Assembly: GCA_022842785.1 (NCBI GenBank)
Contig: JALHOW010000003.1
Location: 558,001-622,000, forward strand
DNA length: 64,000 nucleotides
From: Hyphomicrobiaceae bacterium
GTDB taxonomy: Bacteria; Pseudomonadota; Alphaproteobacteria; Rhizobiales; Hyphomicrobiaceae
Direction of reading: 5' to 3'
The notes under the pieces were generated by a model. It ran no database searches. It saw only the letters and a list, made by a program, of their open reading frames with translations, and was not told where the DNA came from. Below, piece after piece: positions 53,470 to 63,414 of this stretch; within the stretch, counting starts at the first letter, position 1; each line of letters opens with the position of its first letter. The translations under genes were made by a program, and so were the position numbers.

Positions 53470-55200
53470 TTACTGCTTCTCTTCTTCTTCGCCACCCTCA
53501 CGACGCTTCAAGGCAGCCTTGAAGATATCGCCGAGCGAGGCACCGCTGTCGCTCGAACCGTACGTAGCGACCGCCTGCTTCTCTTCCGCGATTTCGAGCG
53601 CCTTGACCGACACCTGGATGCGGCGCGTCGTCTTGTCGACGCTGATCACCGCCGCATCGACCTTGTCGCCGACGTTGAACCGCTCGGGCCGCTGCTCGGA
53701 GCGGTCACGCGAGAGATCCGAACGCTTGACGTAGGTCGTGATGTCGGTGTCTGCGATCCGGACCTGGATGCCGTTCGCTTCGACCGCGATGACTTCGCAC
53801 GTGACGGGATCGCCCTTCTTGAACTTGGCGATCGTGTCGAGCGGGTCACCGGCGACCTGCTTGATGCCGAGCGAGATGCGCTCCTTGGCGCTGTCGACGT
53901 CGAGCACGACGGCTTTGACGTTGTCGCCCTTCTTGTAGTCCTTGATCGCCTCGTCGCCCGACTTGTTCCAGTCGAGGTCGGAGAGATGGACCATGCCGTC
54001 CACACCGCCGTCGAGGCCGATGAACAGGCCGAACTCGGTGATGTTGCGCACCGGTCCCTCGACGAACGAACCTTTGGGATGCGTCGTGAGGAAGCCATCC
54101 CACGGATTCTCCTGGGTCTGCTTGAGACCGAGGCTGATGCGGCGCTTGTTGGGGTCGACCTCGAGCACCTGCACGTCCACCTGCTGGCTCGTCGAGACGA
54201 TCTTGCCGGGGTGCGTGTTCTTCTTCGTCCAGCTCATTTCCGAGACGTGGATCAGGCCCTCGACGCCCGGCTCCAGCTCGACGAACGCGCCGTAGTCGGC
54301 AATGTTCGTGATCGTGCCGGAGAAGCGCGTGCCGACCGGATACTTCGCCTCGATGCCCTGCCAGGGATCGGACTGCAGCTGCTTCATGCCGAGGCTGATG
54401 CGCTGCGTATCCGGATTGATGCGGATGATCTGCACCTTCACGGTGTCGCCGACATTGACGACATCGCTCGGATGATTGACGCGGCGCCACGCCATATCGG
54501 TGACGTGCAGAAGGCCGTCGATGCCACCGAGGTCGATGAACGCGCCATAATCCGTGATGTTCTTGACCACGCCGTCGATGACCTGGCCTTCGGCGAGGCG
54601 GGCGACGATCTCGGTCCGCTGCTCGGCCCGCGTCTCCTCGAGCACCGAGCGGCGCGAGACGACGATGTTGCCGCGGCGGCGGTCCATCTTGAGGATCTGA
54701 AACTGGGTCGGCTGGTTCATAAGCGGGCCGATGTCGCGCACCGGACGGATGTCCACCTGCGAGCCCGGCAGGAACGCCACGGCGCCGTCGAGGTCGACCG
54801 TGAAGCCGCCCTTGACCTTGTTGAAGATGACGCCCTCGACCTTTTCGTTGGCCTCGAACCTCTTCTCGAGGCGCGTCCAGCTCTCCTCGCGGCGGGCCTT
54901 GTCGCGCGAGAGGACGGCCTCACCGAGCGCATTCTCGACGCGCTCCAGGTAGACCTCGACCTCGTCGCCGACCTTGAGCTCGCTGTTGCGGCCGGTGCCG
55001 CCGAACTCCTTCAGTGCGACGCGGCCTTCCATCTTGAGGCCGACATCGATGACGGCGAGATCCTTCTCGATCGCCGTGATCTTGCCCTTGACGACCTGGC
55101 CCTCGAAGGCGCCGTTGCCGCCGGAAAGGCTCTCGTTCAGCAGGGCCTCGAAGTCGGCCCGCGAGGGGTTCATTTCATGGGGTGCAGCAGTCGTGCTCAT
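53470..55200 (-). CDS. rpsA: 30S ribosomal protein S1
   Basis: The 576-residue protein has six S1 RNA-binding repeats. The first two are degenerate and bind the ribosome; the later ones (for example VIDGVVKNITDYGAFIDLGG, FSGTITNIADYGAFVELEPG, VEGPVRNITEFGLFIGLDGG) have the standard G-x-V-x4-x-GAFV pattern. S1 brings mRNA to the 30S subunit. The acidic C-terminus ends REGGEEEEKQ. ATG 55200 gives MSTTAAPHEMNPSRADFEAL. It is the last gene of aroA-cmk-rpsA. Confidence 0.97.
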   Translation of the reverse strand: MSTTAAPHEMNPSRADFEALLNESLSGGNGAFEGQVVKGKITAIEKDLAVIDVGLKMEGRVALKEFGGTGRNSELKVGDEVEVYLERVENALGEAVLSRDKARREESWTRLEKRFEANEKVEGVIFNKVKGGFTVDLDGAVAFLPGSQVDIRPVRDIGPLMNQPTQFQILKMDRRRGNIVVSRRSVLEETRAEQRTEIVARLAEGQVIDGVVKNITDYGAFIDLGGIDGLLHVTDMAWRRVNHPSDVVNVGDTVKVQIIRINPDTQRISLGMKQLQSDPWQGIEAKYPVGTRFSGTITNIADYGAFVELEPGVEGLIHVSEMSWTKKNTHPGKIVSTSQQVDVQVLEVDPNKRRISLGLKQTQENPWDGFLTTHPKGSFVEGPVRNITEFGLFIGLDGGVDGMVHLSDLDWNKSGDEAIKDYKKGDNVKAVVLDVDSAKERISLGIKQVAGDPLDTIAKFKKGDPVTCEVIAVEANGIQVRIADTDITTYVKRSDLSRDRSEQRPERFNVGDKVDAAVISVDKTTRRIQVSVKALEIAEEKQAVATYGSSDSGASLGDIFKAALKRREGGEEEEKQ

Positions 55201-55504
55201 ATAGGCTCCAATCTGTTCAATGCGGGATACGGGCTAGCCGACCGTGGTCCGCCGCCCGTGTGTTCGAAGTCGGAACGCCGCTTACGGGATGTCCCGCGCC
55301 GGCTCTTGGCCATGCGCGCCACACCCCCGAAACTGCGTCGGTTGTTCTGGCTTGTGTGCTCGAGTGCCACCGGCGGAGGGCGAGGCCCGCAGCTCTGATT
55401 AGGTCCGCCGTTTCAGCGGGCCGAGCTGGCTGATCTTCCTCTTGATCAGTCCTGGGTAGGTGAAGCAAGGGTCAGATAGCGCTTCGGGTGCCCGAAAGCA
55501 AGGG
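55201..55504. other. Gap between cmk and rpsA (rpsA leader)
   Basis: These 304 bases hold no gene I can support. GCAAGGGTCA occurs twice (55465-55474 and 55498-55507), enclosing a small hairpin CTTCGGG...CCCGAAAG. It probably contains the rpsA promoter and 5' leader, but I cannot place a clear -35/-10 pair. Confidence 0.4.
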
Positions 55505-56146
55505 TCAACGTGGTGCCGAGCGCCGGGTCGTGACGTAGGAAACGATGGCCAGTGCCGCCTCGAAGGCCGCCTCGATGTCCATTTCCGTCGTATCGAGGAG
55601 GACGGCATCCGGTGCCTGCTGGAGGGGGGCGGCCGAGCGGCTCGCATCGCGGGCATCGCGCTGGCGGATGACGTCGAGCACCTCCTCGAACGTCACATTC
55701 TCCCCCCGGCGCACATATTCCTCGAAGCGGCGGCGGGCCCGCACCTCGACGTCCGCCATGACGAAGATCTTCACATCCGCGTCCGGGCAGATGACCGTGC
55801 CGATATCGCGCCCGTCCAGCACGGCACCGGGCGGCGTCCTGGCGAAATTGCGCTGAAAGTCGAGGAGGGCTGCCCGGACGGAGGGGTGCTTCGCCACGAC
55901 CGATGCCGCTTCGCCAATGGCCGTCGACCTGAGCGCCGGATCGCCGAGCGAGGCCGCATCGAGGGCAGCCGCCGCGCGAGCGCCCTCCGCCTCGTTCTCC
56001 AGGTCGGCGCCGGCCGCCAGGACGTCCCGCGCGACCGCCCGGTAGAGCAGGCCCGTATCCAGCCAGACATACCCGAAGTGGCCGGCAATGCGCTGCGCGA
56101 GCGTCCCTTTGCCGGAAGCTGCCGGGCCATCGATGGCAATGATCAT
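55505..56146 (-). CDS. cmk: Cytidylate kinase
   Basis: The 213-residue kinase phosphorylates CMP and dCMP with ATP. It has the P-loop [11 protein letters not shown] at residues 5-15, [12 protein letters not shown] (CMP site), [16 protein letters not shown] and the lid region [16 protein letters not shown], with [15 protein letters not shown]. It lies 45 bases downstream of aroA, a classic pairing. Confidence 0.96.
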   Translation of the reverse strand: MIIAIDGPAASGKGTLAQRIAGHFGYVWLDTGLLYRAVARDVLAAGADLENEAEGARAAAALDAASLGDPALRSTAIGEAASVVAKHPSVRAALLDFQRNFARTPPGAVLDGRDIGTVICPDADVKIFVMADVEVRARRRFEEYVRRGENVTFEEVLDVIRQRDARDASRSAAPLQQAPDAVLLDTTEMDIEAAFEAALAIVSYVTTRRSAPR

Positions 56147-56191
56147 GACCCCAGCACCCAGTTTGCCCCCCGGATCGCCCCCATGAGGACC

Positions 56192-57529
56192 TCAGGCTCC
56201 CGCGTCATAGCGTGCGCCGAGCTGCTCCATGAGCCCACGGAACTCGGGGAAGCTCGTCGCGATCACGCGGCTGTCGTCGACCGTCACCGGCTTCTCGCTG
56301 ACCAACCCGAGCGTCAGAAACGCCATGGCAATACGGTGATCGAGATGCGTCGCGACCGTGCCGCCGCCCTTCACCGTCTTGCTGCCCGTCACGATCAGCG
56401 TATCGCCTTCGACCTCCGCCGCGACGCCATTGGCCGCGAGACCGGCCGCCGTTGCCGCAAGGCGGTCGCTCTCCTTCACCTTCAGCTCGGCGAGCCCTTC
56501 CATGCGCGTCGCTCCTTCGGCAAAGGCCGCGACGGCCGCCAGCACGGGATACTCGTCGATCATGGACGGCGCCCGCTCCGGCGGCACCCGCACGCCTTTG
56601 AGCCGTTTGCCACCACGCGCGCGAACATCGGCGATCGGCTCGCCACCCTCCTCGCGCATGTTCAGAAGCGTGATATCCGCGCCCATTTGCTGGAGCGTCT
56701 TGTAGAAGCCCGTGCGTGTCGGGTTGTAGAGAATGCCCTCGACGGTCACATCGGAATCCGGCACCAGCACCGCAGCGGCAATAAGAAACGCCGCGGAGGA
56801 CGGATCGCCCGGCACCGTGACTGGCTTCCCTTCAAGCTCGGCATTGCCTTTGACCGTGATCCGTGTGCCGTCGGCAGTCTTCCGCGTCTGCACATCGGCG
56901 CCGAAGTAGCGCAGCATCCGCTCGGTGTGGTCGCGCGTCGCTTCCTTCTCGATGACGGTCGTCTCACCCATGGCATGAAGACCCGCGAACAGGATCGCGC
57001 TCTTCACCTGCGCACTCGGTACGGGAAGCACATACTCCATGGGCACGAGCTGATCCGTCCCGCGCACGGTCAGTGGCAGCGTGTCCTTGTTGTCGACGGT
57101 CTCGAGCCCCATCTGGCGCAGCGGGTTCAGCACGCGGCCCATGGGCCGGCGCGAGAGCGAGGCATCACCGATCAGCTTCACTTCGATCGGGTGGCCGGCG
57201 ATAATCCCGAGCATCAGGCGCGTGCCCGTGCCTGAGTTCCCAAAATCGAGCGCTTCCGCTGGCTGCTTGAGCCCGCCGACGCCGCGTCCGGTGACCTCCC
57301 AGACATTGCCCTTCTTCGTCGCCGGCGCGCCGAGGGCTGTCACTGCGTGCGCCGTGTTGACCACATCCTCGGCCTCGAGCAGGCCGCGAATGCGCGTCAC
57401 GCCGGTCGCCACCGCGCCGAGCATGAGCGCCCGGTGCGAGATCGACTTGTCGCCCGGTACGCGCACGGTGCCGCTGAGCGCGCTCGTCTGCTTTGCGGTC
57501 AGCGGTTTTGCTTGATTTGCGTTACTCAT
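56192..57529 (-). CDS. aroA: EPSP synthase (3-phosphoshikimate 1-carboxyvinyltransferase), class II-like
   Basis: The 445-residue shikimate-pathway enzyme joins phosphoenolpyruvate to shikimate-3-phosphate. It has PGDKSISHRALMLGA, LDFGNSGTGTRLMLGII, RRPMGRVLNPLRQMG and IDEYPVLAAVAAFAEG. RPMGRVLNPLR and DKSISHR point to class II (the Agrobacterium CP4 group). In GNSGTG the key position of the PEP loop is Gly rather than the Ala found in CP4. ATG 57529 gives a complete protein. Confidence 0.96.
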   Translation of the reverse strand: MSNANQAKPLTAKQTSALSGTVRVPGDKSISHRALMLGAVATGVTRIRGLLEAEDVVNTAHAVTALGAPATKKGNVWEVTGRGVGGLKQPAEALDFGNSGTGTRLMLGIIAGHPIEVKLIGDASLSRRPMGRVLNPLRQMGLETVDNKDTLPLTVRGTDQLVPMEYVLPVPSAQVKSAILFAGLHAMGETTVIEKEATRDHTERMLRYFGADVQTRKTADGTRITVKGNAELEGKPVTVPGDPSSAAFLIAAAVLVPDSDVTVEGILYNPTRTGFYKTLQQMGADITLLNMREEGGEPIADVRARGGKRLKGVRVPPERAPSMIDEYPVLAAVAAFAEGATRMEGLAELKVKESDRLAATAAGLAANGVAAEVEGDTLIVTGSKTVKGGGTVATHLDHRIAMAFLTLGLVSEKPVTVDDSRVIATSFPEFRGLMEQLGARYDAGA

Positions 57530-57639
57530 TGCTACGTCCGCGTTGACAGGGTCTAGACCTACCCCGGAATCAGATTTGCCCGCTTATAGCCTGCGGATCG
57601 CAGCTCGGCCAATTTTCGGAGCGCGGCTTAGCTCGGAAA

Positions 57640-58119
57640 TTACCCAACGGCAGGTTCCTGAAGTGGCCTTCGACCAATGTTTTCCGCCACCATCAGCAGA
57701 TAGCCATCAGGGTCTTGCACGAAGACCTCTCGCTGACCGCTTTCATGGTCGCCAGTCGCGCGCCACACCTCGCGCGGCCCGAGATAGATTGGCCAATCCC
57801 GCTCGGCCAGCGCGGCTAACACTGGCCCGATGTCCGCCAAGTATATTTGAAACATGGCCCCTTGGCCGAGAGGTGGTTCCAAAGCCCCCGTTTCGAAGCG
57901 GCCATGCCGTTGGCACAGCATGATCTGATGCCCTTCCGAGTGCTCCAGATAGACGAACCGCTCATCAGGTCTGTCGAAGGCGACCCCGAAGGCAAGAACC
58001 CCCTGCCAGAACGAGAGGCTGGCGGCCAGATCGTTCACATGAAGCTCGACAACCATGCGCGCCCAGCCACTCAGCGGGCGCCCGGCCATGTTGCTGTCTT
58101 GTGCACTAAAGCCAGCCAT
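57640..58119 (-). CDS. VOC (glyoxalase/bleomycin-resistance fold) protein
   Basis: The 159-residue protein has paired beta-alpha-beta-beta-beta units: VVELHVNDLAASLSFWQGVL, RFVYLEHSEGHQIML, then FQIYLADIGPVLAALAERDW and EVFVQDPDGYLLMVAENIG. Metal ligands could be His in ELHVND and Glu in VAENIG. Members isomerise, resist antibiotics or open rings; the role here is unknown. ATG 58089 is an alternative start. Confidence 0.85.
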   Translation of the reverse strand: MAGFSAQDSNMAGRPLSGWARMVVELHVNDLAASLSFWQGVLAFGVAFDRPDERFVYLEHSEGHQIMLCQRHGRFETGALEPPLGQGAMFQIYLADIGPVLAALAERDWPIYLGPREVWRATGDHESGQREVFVQDPDGYLLMVAENIGRRPLQEPAVG

Positions 58120-58175
58120 CTCTGCCTCTGCCCGGATGCGGATCGACTAGCGCACCGTGCGCGGAGGGTGGCTAC

Positions 58176-59027
58176 CTAATTCTGGCTTTCCTTGCGCCGG
58201 GACATGAAGGCGAGGCGCTCGAAAAGGTGCACGTCCTGCTCGTTCTTGAGCAGCGCGCCATGGAGCGGCGGGATGAGCTTCCTCGGATCTGTTTCGCGCA
58301 GCGTCTCGGGGCCGATGTCCTCGTTCATGAGGAGCTTGATCCAGTCGAGCAGCTCCGAGGTCGAGGGCTTCTTCTTGAGGCCCGGCACATCGCGCATGTC
58401 GTAGAAGATCTTGAGCGCCTCCGAGACGAGCCGCCCCTTGAGATCCGGGAAATGGACCTCGACGATGGCCTTCATGGTCTCGGAATCGGGGAACTTGATG
58501 TAGTGGAAGAAGCAGCGGCGCAGGAAGGCGTCCGGCAGCTCCTTCTCGTTGTTCGAGGTGATCATCACGATCGGGCGCTTCGCAGCCTTGATCGTCTGGC
58601 CCGTCTCGTAGACGAAGAACTCCATGCGATCGAGCTCCTGGAGGAGGTCGTTCGGGAATTCGATGTCCGCCTTGTCGATTTCGTCGATCAGAAGCACGGG
58701 GCGCACGTCGGCTGTGAACGCCTCCCAGAGCTTGCCACGCTTGATATAGTTCGAGATGTCCTTGACCTTCTCGTCGCCGAGTTGGCTGTCACGCAGGCGC
58801 GACACGGCGTCATACTCATAGAGACCCTGCTGGGCCTTGATGGTCGACTTGATGTGCCACTCGATGAGCGGCGCGCCGAGCGCCTTGGCGACCTCCTGTG
58901 CAAGCACGGTCTTGCCGGTCCCTGGCTCCCCCTTGATGAGGAGCGGACGCTCGAGCGTGATCGACGCGTTCACCGCGACCTTCAGATCGTCGGTCGCGAC
59001 GTAGGACTTGCTTCCCGTGAACTTCAT
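58176..59027 (-). CDS. MoxR-type AAA+ ATPase
   Basis: The 283-residue ATPase has Walker A GEPGTGKT (residues 35-42), Walker B VLLIDEIDKADIEF, sensor 1 VMITSNNEKELPDAFLRRCFF with the Arg finger, and a C-terminal lid. MoxR proteins act as chaperones that insert metals or mature complexes, usually with a VWA (CoxE-like) partner. That partner gene, normally just downstream, is absent here; a VOC gene follows instead. Confidence 0.92.
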   Translation of the reverse strand: MKFTGSKSYVATDDLKVAVNASITLERPLLIKGEPGTGKTVLAQEVAKALGAPLIEWHIKSTIKAQQGLYEYDAVSRLRDSQLGDEKVKDISNYIKRGKLWEAFTADVRPVLLIDEIDKADIEFPNDLLQELDRMEFFVYETGQTIKAAKRPIVMITSNNEKELPDAFLRRCFFHYIKFPDSETMKAIVEVHFPDLKGRLVSEALKIFYDMRDVPGLKKKPSTSELLDWIKLLMNEDIGPETLRETDPRKLIPPLHGALLKNEQDVHLFERLAFMSRRKESQN

Positions 59028-59258
59028 GAAGCCTCGCAGATGGGCGCAAAAAACCGCGGCAGATTAGGGGCTCGGCTGAGCCTGGGCAACCGGAACCCTC
59101 CCTCCCCCCTGGGATGCGGCCATGTGCCTGGGGAGGGTGGACCCCAAGATCTTGGGTGTACCGTACGCCATCACCCCCAAGCCATTGGCTGAGCCGGTAA
59201 ACGCTGCTAAGAGGGCCGCCGACAGGCACGAATTATCCTTCAACTCCGGGATCCGCCC

Positions 59259-60560
59259 ATGCCGACCGCCGCGCGCGCACGTGAAGCGCAGAACCCCTTC
59301 TTCGCCCAGTCCCTCGCCGAGGCTGATCCCGAGGTGTTCGGCTCAGTCGGTCGAGAGCTCGTGCGCCAGCAGACCGAGATCGAGCTGATCGCGTCGGAGA
59401 ACATCGTCTCGCGCGCCGTGCTGGAGGCCGCCGGCACTGTTCTCACCAACAAGTACGCCGAAGGTTATCCCGGCAAGCGCTACTACGGCGGCTGCCAGTA
59501 CGTCGATGAGATCGAGACGCTCGCCATCGAGCGGGCCAAGAAGCTCTTCGGCGCCAAGTTCGCGAACGTCCAGCCGAACTCGGGCAGCCAGATGAACCAG
59601 GCCGTGTTCCTGGCGCTGCTACAGCCCGGCGATACCTTCATGGGCCTCGACCTCAATGCGGGCGGGCATCTCACACACGGCTCGCCGGTCAATATGAGCG
59701 GCAAGTGGTTCAAGGTCGTACCCTATGGCGTGCGCAAGGAAGATCAGCTCATTGACCTCGACGAGGTCGAGCAGATCGCCAAGGCCAACAAGCCCAAGCT
59801 GATCCTGGCCGGCGGCACGGCCTATTCGCGCTTCTGGGACTGGGCACGCTTCCGCGCGATCGCGGACAGCGTGGGTGCCTATCTCATGGTGGATATGGCC
59901 CACATCGCGGGCCTCGTGGCCGGTGGTGTACATCCTTCACCCGTCCCGCACGCGCATGTCGTGACGACAACGACGCACAAATCACTCCGCGGGCCTCGTG
60001 GCGGCATCATCCTCAGCAATGACGAGGATATCGCCAAGAAGATCAATTCGGCGGTGTTCCCGGGCCTCCAGGGTGGCCCGCTCATGCACATCATCGCGGC
60101 CAAGGCCGTGGCGTTCCAGGAGGCGTTGCAGCCCTCGTTCAAGGTCTACGCCCAGGCCGTCGTGGACAATGCCAAGGTGCTCGCCGAGACCATCAAGGCA
60201 GGCGGCTACAACATCGTCGCGGGCGGCACGGACAACCATCTCCTGCTCGTCGACCTGCAGCCGAAGAAGCTCACCGGCAAGGCGTCCGAGATCGCGCTCG
60301 GGCGGGCGCACATCACGTGCAACAAGAACGGCGTGCCCTTCGATCCGCAGAAGCCATTCGTGACGTCGGGCATTCGCCTCGGCACGCCAGCCGGCACCAC
60401 GCGCGGTTTCGGCACGGGCGAATTCAAGCAGATCGGCCGCATGATCATCGAGGTTCTCGACGGTCTCGCGCGCAATGGTGATGCGGGCGACGCTCAGGTC
60501 GAGCATCGCATCCGCGAGGAAGCCATCGCGCTCTGTGAACGCTTCCCGATCTACGACTGA
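59259..60560 (+). CDS. glyA: Serine hydroxymethyltransferase
   Basis: The 433-residue PLP enzyme interconverts serine and glycine with tetrahydrofolate. It has [57 protein letters not shown] and the PLP Lys in [15 protein letters not shown]. It leads glyA-nrdR-ribD. I saw no glycine riboswitch in the 231 bases upstream, which contain only a GC inverted repeat (CCCTCC...GGAGGG, about 59097-59146). Confidence 0.97.
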   Translation: MPTAARAREAQNPFFAQSLAEADPEVFGSVGRELVRQQTEIELIASENIVSRAVLEAAGTVLTNKYAEGYPGKRYYGGCQYVDEIETLAIERAKKLFGAKFANVQPNSGSQMNQAVFLALLQPGDTFMGLDLNAGGHLTHGSPVNMSGKWFKVVPYGVRKEDQLIDLDEVEQIAKANKPKLILAGGTAYSRFWDWARFRAIADSVGAYLMVDMAHIAGLVAGGVHPSPVPHAHVVTTTTHKSLRGPRGGIILSNDEDIAKKINSAVFPGLQGGPLMHIIAAKAVAFQEALQPSFKVYAQAVVDNAKVLAETIKAGGYNIVAGGTDNHLLLVDLQPKKLTGKASEIALGRAHITCNKNGVPFDPQKPFVTSGIRLGTPAGTTRGFGTGEFKQIGRMIIEVLDGLARNGDAGDAQVEHRIREEAIALCERFPIYD

Positions 60561-60610
60561 AGCCAGGCCCGCCAGAACCGGGCCCGCCTGCCCCACCTGG
60601 AGGCCAACCG

Positions 60611-61132
60611 ATGCGCTGCCCCTACTGCGCGAGCGAGAACAGCCAGGTCAAGGACAGCCGCCCGACCGAAGAAGGCGCGGCGATCCGTCGGCGTCGCATC
60701 TGCCCTGATTGCGGCGGCCGGTTCACGACCTTCGAGCGCGTGCAGCTGCGCGAGCTCATCGTCGCCAAGCGCTCGGGCCGCCGCGTCCCTTTCGATCGCG
60801 AGAAGCTCGCCCGCTCTGTGGAGCTTGCCGCGCGCAAACGCCCTGTGGAAGGCGAGCGTATCGAGCGGATGTTAACCGGCATCGTGCGCCAGCTCGAAAG
60901 CATGGGTGAGACCGAGGTAACATCCTCCGTCATAGGTGAATTGGTCATGGAGGGCTTGCGCGCCCTCGATCCCGTCGCCTATGTGCGCTTTGCCTCGGTG
61001 TACCGGGACTTCCGCGAGGCGGCCGACTTCCACGAGGTGCTCGGCGAGATCGCGGGCCGGCCGCTCGGGCTCAACGATGACGCGCCCGACGTGGCGCCGC
61101 CGGTCATCCCCGGCGTGGACTTGAAGCAGTGA
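60611..61132 (+). CDS. nrdR: Transcriptional repressor NrdR
   Basis: The 173-residue protein has an N-terminal zinc ribbon ([35 protein letters not shown]) and an ATP-cone domain ([22 protein letters not shown] to [11 protein letters not shown]). NrdR senses dATP/ATP and represses ribonucleotide reductase genes. ATG 60611 follows GGAGG. ribD starts five bases after it. Confidence 0.97.
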   Translation: MRCPYCASENSQVKDSRPTEEGAAIRRRRICPDCGGRFTTFERVQLRELIVAKRSGRRVPFDREKLARSVELAARKRPVEGERIERMLTGIVRQLESMGETEVTSSVIGELVMEGLRALDPVAYVRFASVYRDFREAADFHEVLGEIAGRPLGLNDDAPDVAPPVIPGVDLKQ

Positions 61133-61136
61133 GCTG

Positions 61137-62279
61137 ATGCCGACCCCAAGCGCTGAATTCGACCGACACATGATGGACATTGCGTTGCGCGTCGCGCGGC
61201 GTGGGCTTGGCACGACTGCGCCCAATCCGTCCGTCGGCGCGGTCGTCGTCAACGAGGACACGGGCGAGGTCATCGCGCGCGGCTGGACGCAGCCGGGCGG
61301 ACGACCGCACGCCGAGAAGGAAGCGCTGCAGCGCGCCGGCGAGCGCGCGCGCGGCCGCACCATGTACCTCACGCTCGAGCCTTGCGCGCACACCGGCCGC
61401 CTGCCGACCTGCGCCGATGCCATGGTCAGTTCGGGCCTGAAGCGTGTCGTCTGCGCGATCCCCGATCCCAACCCGATCGTCTCCGGACGCGGCTTCGCCC
61501 AGCTCAGTGAAGCCGGCATCAAGGTCGAAATCGGCGTTCAGGCCGACGAGGCGCGCCTCGTGACGCTCGGCCACATTCTGTCGCAAACGGCGCAGCGTCC
61601 GTTCGTGCAGCTCAAAATGGCCCTCGATGCCAACCATGCCGTCGCGGCCGGCAATGGCGCGCCCGTCTGGGTGACGAGCCCCGAGGCGCGCGCATATGCC
61701 CATCTGCTGCGCGCCGAGGCGGACGCCATTCTCGTCGGCGCCGGTACAGTGCTTGCCGATGACCCAGCCCTGAACTGCCGGCTACCCGGCCTTTCCGGCC
61801 GCTCGCCACGGCGCATCATCGTTGACGGCGCGCTCCGCACACCAGCAACGGCCAAGGTGTATTCGGCGGCCGACAGCAAGCCAGGCGCCCGCTATCCCAT
61901 GGTCTGGCTGGCGACACGCGCCGATGAAGCTCGACTGATGGCGTCGGCGCACGCTGCCAACCGCGGGCACGTAACCTTCGACATTCATCCCGAAGGCAGC
62001 GGCCAGATCGTGCTTTCGACACTGCTTGCGCGCCTCGCCAAAAACGGCGTCACGCGCCTGCTGGTCGAAGGCGGACCGCAAATGTGGGCGGCTTTTCTCA
62101 CTGCGGGCCTTGCCGACGAGGTCATCATCGCTGTCAGTCCGTCGAAAAGCACCGGCCCCGTTATTCAGGTCGCAGGCCCCGACCTCGAGCAACATTTCGC
62201 TGCCCAAGACCTTGTCTGTGTCGCCCGCAGCATGTCCGGCCCCGATACGCTCCACGTCTTCCGCAGGGAAAGCGAATGA
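61137..62279 (+). CDS. ribD: Bifunctional riboflavin deaminase-reductase RibD
   Basis: The 380-residue enzyme catalyses two steps of riboflavin synthesis. The deaminase part (1-150) has GTTAPNPSVGAVVV, RPHAEKEAL (zinc His and proton-relay Glu) and EPCAHTGRLPTCADAMV (zinc Cys pair). The reductase part (150-380) has RPFVQLKMALDANHAVA and the NADPH site LLVEGGPQMWAAFL. The ribE/ribH genes that often follow are replaced by a thioesterase whose start overlaps the ribD stop. Confidence 0.96.
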   Translation: MPTPSAEFDRHMMDIALRVARRGLGTTAPNPSVGAVVVNEDTGEVIARGWTQPGGRPHAEKEALQRAGERARGRTMYLTLEPCAHTGRLPTCADAMVSSGLKRVVCAIPDPNPIVSGRGFAQLSEAGIKVEIGVQADEARLVTLGHILSQTAQRPFVQLKMALDANHAVAAGNGAPVWVTSPEARAYAHLLRAEADAILVGAGTVLADDPALNCRLPGLSGRSPRRIIVDGALRTPATAKVYSAADSKPGARYPMVWLATRADEARLMASAHAANRGHVTFDIHPEGSGQIVLSTLLARLAKNGVTRLLVEGGPQMWAAFLTAGLADEVIIAVSPSKSTGPVIQVAGPDLEQHFAAQDLVCVARSMSGPDTLHVFRRESE

Positions 62280-62746
62280 ACCCGTTCCGCTACTACACGC
62301 GCGTGCGCTATCAGGACTGCGACGCCCAGCACGTCGTGTTCAACGCCCGCTATGGCGACTACGTCGACCTCGCCGTGACGGAGTTTCTGCGCGCGACATT
62401 TCCGGGACGCGATCCCTTCGACGGCTCGCTCGAAATCCAGGTCGTGCGTCAGCTCATCGAGTGGACGGCGCCAGCGCGCTTCAATGACGTGTTGGAGATC
62501 TCCGTGCGCCCTGTCCGGCTCGGGAACACGTCCGTCACTCTCGGCTTCGAGCTCAGGGTCGCGGGCTCACGGGACACTATCGTTACGGCGGAGGTGGTCT
62601 ACGTCGTGGTCGACCCGTCGATCTGGAAAAAGCGCCCGCTGACGGCCGACGAGCGCGCCCGCTTCGAGGCCGGGGCAGCTGGCCGGATTACGGACCATGG
62701 CGGCCATTTCCCGATCCAGGCTCCGAGCAACGCCGTCCTGGAGTAG
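62276..62746 (+). CDS. 4-hydroxybenzoyl-CoA-thioesterase-like (hotdog) thioesterase
   Basis: The 156-residue hotdog-fold protein has YYTRVRYQDCDAQHVVFNARYGDYVDLAVTEFL, where the Asp in QDCD fits the catalytic Asp of the 4HBT family, and RQLIEWTAPARFNDVLEISV. It likely hydrolyses an acyl-CoA. The ATG at 62276 overlaps ribD by four bases, implying translational coupling. Confidence 0.88.
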   Translation: MNPFRYYTRVRYQDCDAQHVVFNARYGDYVDLAVTEFLRATFPGRDPFDGSLEIQVVRQLIEWTAPARFNDVLEISVRPVRLGNTSVTLGFELRVAGSRDTIVTAEVVYVVVDPSIWKKRPLTADERARFEAGAAGRITDHGGHFPIQAPSNAVLE

Positions 62747-63414
62747 TGGCGGTCGGCTGGGCTGGCGCCAATTCCGGCAATCCGACGATTCCTGCCCACC
62801 CGAGCGGCGGACAGAGCCCGAAATCGCCTGATTTTGTGCTGAACGACTGCCTTGTTCGAAGGCCAGCCAATGAATTGACAGTACGATCCACACTGATCTA
62901 TGTATCCGCCCCATCCCGACTCGGCGTAAAGGAGCGCAAGGAGACTCCTCGCCGCATCGGAGTCGCGGCACAGGTTGCCAGGCGGCAGACCCTCAGCGGG
63001 AGACCTAGGCAAGGTCCCGAAGCGGGTCGGGAAAGAGCCGTTGCCGGGGGCGGCACCGCGTTAGGACAGGCAAACAAAAGGCAAGGCTGGGTCCGGCTTT
63101 CGACGGGCTGTCATATGCGTTTTGTACAGGCTCTGACGACGGCGAAACCCTGTCGCGCGAAAAGGAGATCTCTGTTGGCCGTTAACCGTGATGGCCCTGG
63201 CCGCCAGCGAAGCACGTGCTTCGAAGGTCGCAGTCATTGCCATGATTTCGTGCCGGCTACGTGCCAGAAGCCCGCTCTGGCACTTCTTATGCATGAAAAT
63301 CTCGACAGTTAAGACGGGTCAGCATCGGTCGTGGCGTTTGAGAATAAAGACTATTGACGGTGCCCTCTCCCTTTCCCCGGGATCGGCACCCATCTGAGGG
63401 GAATGAGAAGAAAA
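62747..63414. other. 668-base region without a supported gene, upstream of ptsN
   Basis: I see no convincing protein. Signals present are TTGACA at 62876-62881 (-35-like), the perfect palindrome CGAAGCACGTGCTTCG at 63208-63223, a GTGCCAGA...TCTGGCAC hairpin near 63261-63284, and a possible 45-codon frame from TTG 63174 with an AAGGAG ribosome site. rpoN and hpf, which usually precede ptsN, are not here. A non-coding RNA or a decayed gene is possible. Confidence 0.4.
63208..63223. promoter_or_regulatory. 16-base perfect palindrome upstream of ptsN
   Basis: CGAAGCACGTGCTTCG is fully self-complementary. It lies 191 bases before the ptsN start and could be a regulator-binding site. No matching consensus is known to me. 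Confidence 0.3.

Noticed and set aside
53260-55398. 712-codon plus-strand frame opposite rpsA
   Set aside because: Repeated acidic/Arg patterns simply reflect the antisense of the six S1 repeats.
59028-59258. Glycine or other riboswitch before glyA
   Set aside because: Only a simple GC inverted repeat is visible; no conserved aptamer core could be recognised.
62746-63312. 188-codon frame between the thioesterase gene and ptsN
   Set aside because: Composition is mixed, there is no ribosome site at its start and no family resemblance; only its last 45 codons, from TTG 63174, have a ribosome site.
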